NCBI GenBank assembly: GCA_050084515.1
Contig: CM114274.1
Coordinates: 6,696,001 to 6,760,000, forward strand
Origin: Blasia pusilla
Lineage: Eukaryota > Marchantiophyta > Marchantiopsida > Blasiales
Direction: 5' to 3'
Length of the DNA: 64,000 nt
This document shows positions 61,801 through 64,000 of the stretch, one piece after another. The notes beneath the pieces are model-generated. The model saw only the letters and a program-made list of their open reading frames with translations, was not told the DNA's origin and searched no databases. The position numbers were made by a program, and so were the translations under genes. Each line of letters begins with the position of its first letter. Within the stretch, counting starts at the first letter, position 1.

Positions 61801-64000
61801 TCCTGAACACTGCCCTTTTTTCTTCAGGTGGAAGATCTGGCCCGGGTAACATTTAAGAAAGCACCACTTTATATCGGGGTGGATGATGCAAGGTCCAAGG
61901 TATGATGTTTTAGAAGTTACACTTTTGAGGTGGAATGTGTAGGGCTTGTATCTTTTGATGGTGGTCTTTCTTGTCAAGAAGTGGCATCAGAAATTACTTC
62001 TATGGTCATCGTTTTACGGGGAATTGACTGCTTCTCTAAAGAATAACTAACATATCTGTCTTCACTTTGGTTTGATGTTTTAAATGAAAGTATTTTTTAT
62101 TGTCCTGCAGGCAACGGTGGAAGGGCTAGAGCAAGGATACTGTGTGATTTCTAGTGCCCAACGATTTCTTCTCCTGTTCACGTTTCTAAAGAAGAATGTG
62201 AAGAAAAAGGTATGTGCTTATGATTTATAGTTTCGGAGGAGTTAACTAAGTTTGAGTTTGTTGTGGTGTCCATCTGAATTCGTGAATAGCTGGAGGCTAG
62301 GTGGTTCCACTTCAAACTGGTCTGGTTTGTGTTAAAGTTTGGATGCTTTTTGTACTGTTATGCATGCTCTGGCTGCTGGAGACTCGAGTTTACCAGGGAT
62401 ACAGATCTTAATCCAGTTGGTCTTAATTTCTGATTTGACAGGTTATGGTTTTCTTTTCCTCCTGTAATTCGGTGAAATTTCACTCTGAACTCTTGAACTA
62501 TATTGATATTCCCTGCCTGGACATACACGGGAAGCAAAAGCAGCAAAAGCGTTCTTCCACCTACTTCGAATTTTGTAATGCAGAGAAAGGCATCCTTCTG
62601 TGCACGGATGTTGCAGCCAGAGGTCTAGATATTCCGGCAGTGGTATGTTCTCTCCTTCCTCAATAGCAGTAGTTGCCATGCTGAATCTTGGTTCAAGAAA
62701 TCTGAATTTTTCTGAACTACTGTCCTCCAGTTGTTCAGAGTTTCTTTCAATATTGTGTTTGAATAGTCACAATGCTCTCCAATTTCTTACCGACTGTGCA
62801 TTTCTGTTTGTCCCACAGGATTGGATCATCCAATATGACCCTCCTGATGATCCCAAGGTGAACTTAGTTGTTTGACTATATGTCTGGCTTTGGATTTCTA
62901 AATTCTTACATTTCTATTCGTTGTAGTACAAAGACTTGAGGGTATCGGCTTGGTTGTTAGGAAATGTCCCTTGAAGTGAAATCTCACATGTTATGAAATG
63001 ATGTGGAGAGATTTGGTGTGATTTATCATGGTTGAGGCCTGCTCAAATCCCATTCTTGCCTGTGAACAGTTGGAGGTTGTCACTTTTTCTTCCTTCCCCT
63101 GAATGTGGCTTTGGGGCGTTCCTACAGGAATACATCCACAGGGTTGGCCGTACAGCAAGAGGAGAAGGTGCTCAAGGGAGGGCTCTCTTATTTCTGATCC
63201 CAGAAGAGCTGGGATTTTTGCGTTATTTGAAGGTGAGTCTCTCCCTGGCTTCTCTGAGTTTGATGTCAGAGATTTTCTTCTAGTGAAAAGTTTATAGATC
63301 AAACCCAGTCGTTACTAAGTTGTACGAACATGTTGTTATGTGGATAGGGTGCTAAAGTACCGCTAAATGAATACGAATTTCCTGCAAGCAAAATCGCCAA
63401 TGTTCAATCTCAGCTGGTGAGTGGGCTCCGCTCTTATCCGACCGTTCCTGAAGCTAAAGTTACCCGACCGTTCCTGATATGATTCGTGGGGTATTTTGGC
63501 ACAGTTTTGGATTCCGACTATCTATCAGTAAAACAAGTTTCTGTGACTTTATGGTTTGTAGAGACCATAATCATGGTGACAATTATGTTTTCTTTGGTTG
63601 TGTTCAGGAGAAACTGGTGTCAAAAAATTTCTACCTTAATCAATCAGCCAAAGACGCATATAGGTCATATCTCCTGGCTTACAATTCCCATGCCATGAAG
63701 GATATCTTCAATGTCCATCGGCTGGATTTACAGGTAACTTGTCTTACCACATGCAAGTTGCCTTCTGCAATCAATTTCTCCGTTGGCTGACCTCTTTCCT
63801 TTTTGTTGGCTGATCCGTCACTGCATGCACGTTTTCCTTCATCAATTCTGCAGCTGCAAAAGTCCTCTGCTTTCATTGGCTGGATTCATTGCCACTGTTG
63901 CACGTCTGGTAATAATTTTTGTGGTTGCTGAACTTGCCCAGTCATTGGCTGATTCATTTCTATTGTGTTGATGCTGTCCTCACAGGCTGTCGCAACTTCT
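58839..64000 (+). CDS. HAS1: DEAD-box RNA helicase of the HAS1/DDX18/RH51 group, 3' end outside window
   Basis: An ATP-dependent RNA helicase expected to act in the nucleolus in pre-60S rRNA processing. Exons: 58839-59312, 59539-59724, 60665-60850, 61500-61583, 61686-61727, 61828-61899, 62111-62209, 62442-62642, 62819-62857, 63128-63232, 63348-63416, 63608-63733, 63986 onward. All are GT-AG and phase 0, giving 566 residues so far. An acidic/lysine-rich N-terminus precedes the Q motif ('[14 protein letters not shown]', 135-148, with 'IQARAIPQ'), 'AARTGSGKT' (176-184), 'PTREL', 'TPGRLLDH', 'DEAD' (287-290), 'SAT' (318-320), '[11 protein letters not shown]' and '[11 protein letters not shown]'. 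The tail '[19 protein letters not shown]' and '[14 protein letters not shown]' is specific to the HAS1 group. Intron 2 contains LINE sequence. Confidence 0.95.
59785..59940 (-). mobile_element. LINE fragment in HAS1 intron 2
   Basis: Bases 59787-59857 closely match 19370-19440 of the LINE coding fragment (GACATTACTCACCAGTGCAG, AATGAATCAAGGCTACTG). They are followed by GGACGGTGCTTGAGA and TACTCATTAAGTAGTGCCTG from the tail unit, so the middle is deleted. It is antisense to the helicase. Confidence 0.75.
59951..59980 (+). repeat. GAA microsatellite
   Basis: About ten GAA/AGA units directly beside the LINE fragment, inside HAS1 intron 2. Confidence 0.85.

Overview
This window is nuclear DNA of a land plant. 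Three intron-bearing housekeeping genes sit among a large mass of decayed plant-type transposons (Ty3/gypsy, LINE, Helitron and short hAT-like elements), and telo-box motifs lie upstream of two of the genes. The degenerate gypsy relics with a PHD-like domain after the integrase make me lean towards a non-flowering plant (bryophyte, lycophyte or fern), but this is a weak inference.

Real genes. (1) Minus strand 27657..18007: a 13-exon SNF4/KIN-beta-gamma gene, the plant subunit of SnRK1/AMPK that joins a carbohydrate-binding module to four CBS motifs. I assembled all 13 exons in phase into a 501-residue protein; a canonical TATA box lies about 690 bp upstream. (2) Plus strand 49145..50605: a two-exon NKAP-family gene (spliceosome-associated, RS/KE-rich, conserved C-terminal domain). 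Its long first exon has no in-frame ATG, and a G6 run just after an out-of-frame ATG is the likely reason. (3) Plus strand 58839 to the window end: 13 exons, the last cut by the edge, of a HAS1/DDX18/RH51-type DEAD-box RNA helicase of ribosome biogenesis, with every helicase motif intact.

Repeat landscape. 0-2.5 kb is a dead Ty3/gypsy RNase H-integrase relic carrying a short hAT-like element with a perfect 8-bp target duplication. 3.9-5.5 kb looks organelle-derived and holds three strong hairpins, two of them back to back. 6.2-14.1 kb holds more copies of the short hAT family, a GC-rich insert and a candidate LTR. 12.9-15.2 kb is bounded by clusters of short ACTCGC/GCGAGT motifs. 29-31.6 kb is AT-rich sequence, a short Helitron and gypsy spacer. 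31.6-35.4 kb is a decayed Helitron on the minus strand. 35.4-39.5 kb is a pile of LTRs and gypsy fragments, one with a PHD-like finger. 39.5-48.4 kb is AT-rich repeat DNA with hairpins and another gypsy pol relic. 50.6-58.3 kb is non-coding, with a G-rich tract and Helitron-like ends.

How the parts relate. The three genes belong to separate core processes (energy sensing, mRNA processing, rRNA maturation) and do not form an operon-like unit. One LINE family has entered introns of two of them: the last intron of SNF4 and intron 2 of HAS1. I found no convincing new defence or biosynthetic system. The most unusual signals are the paired perfect hairpins at 4.44-4.55 kb and 45.62-45.71 kb, the LINE tail array, and an isolated exon-like segment antisense inside the SNF4 intron.
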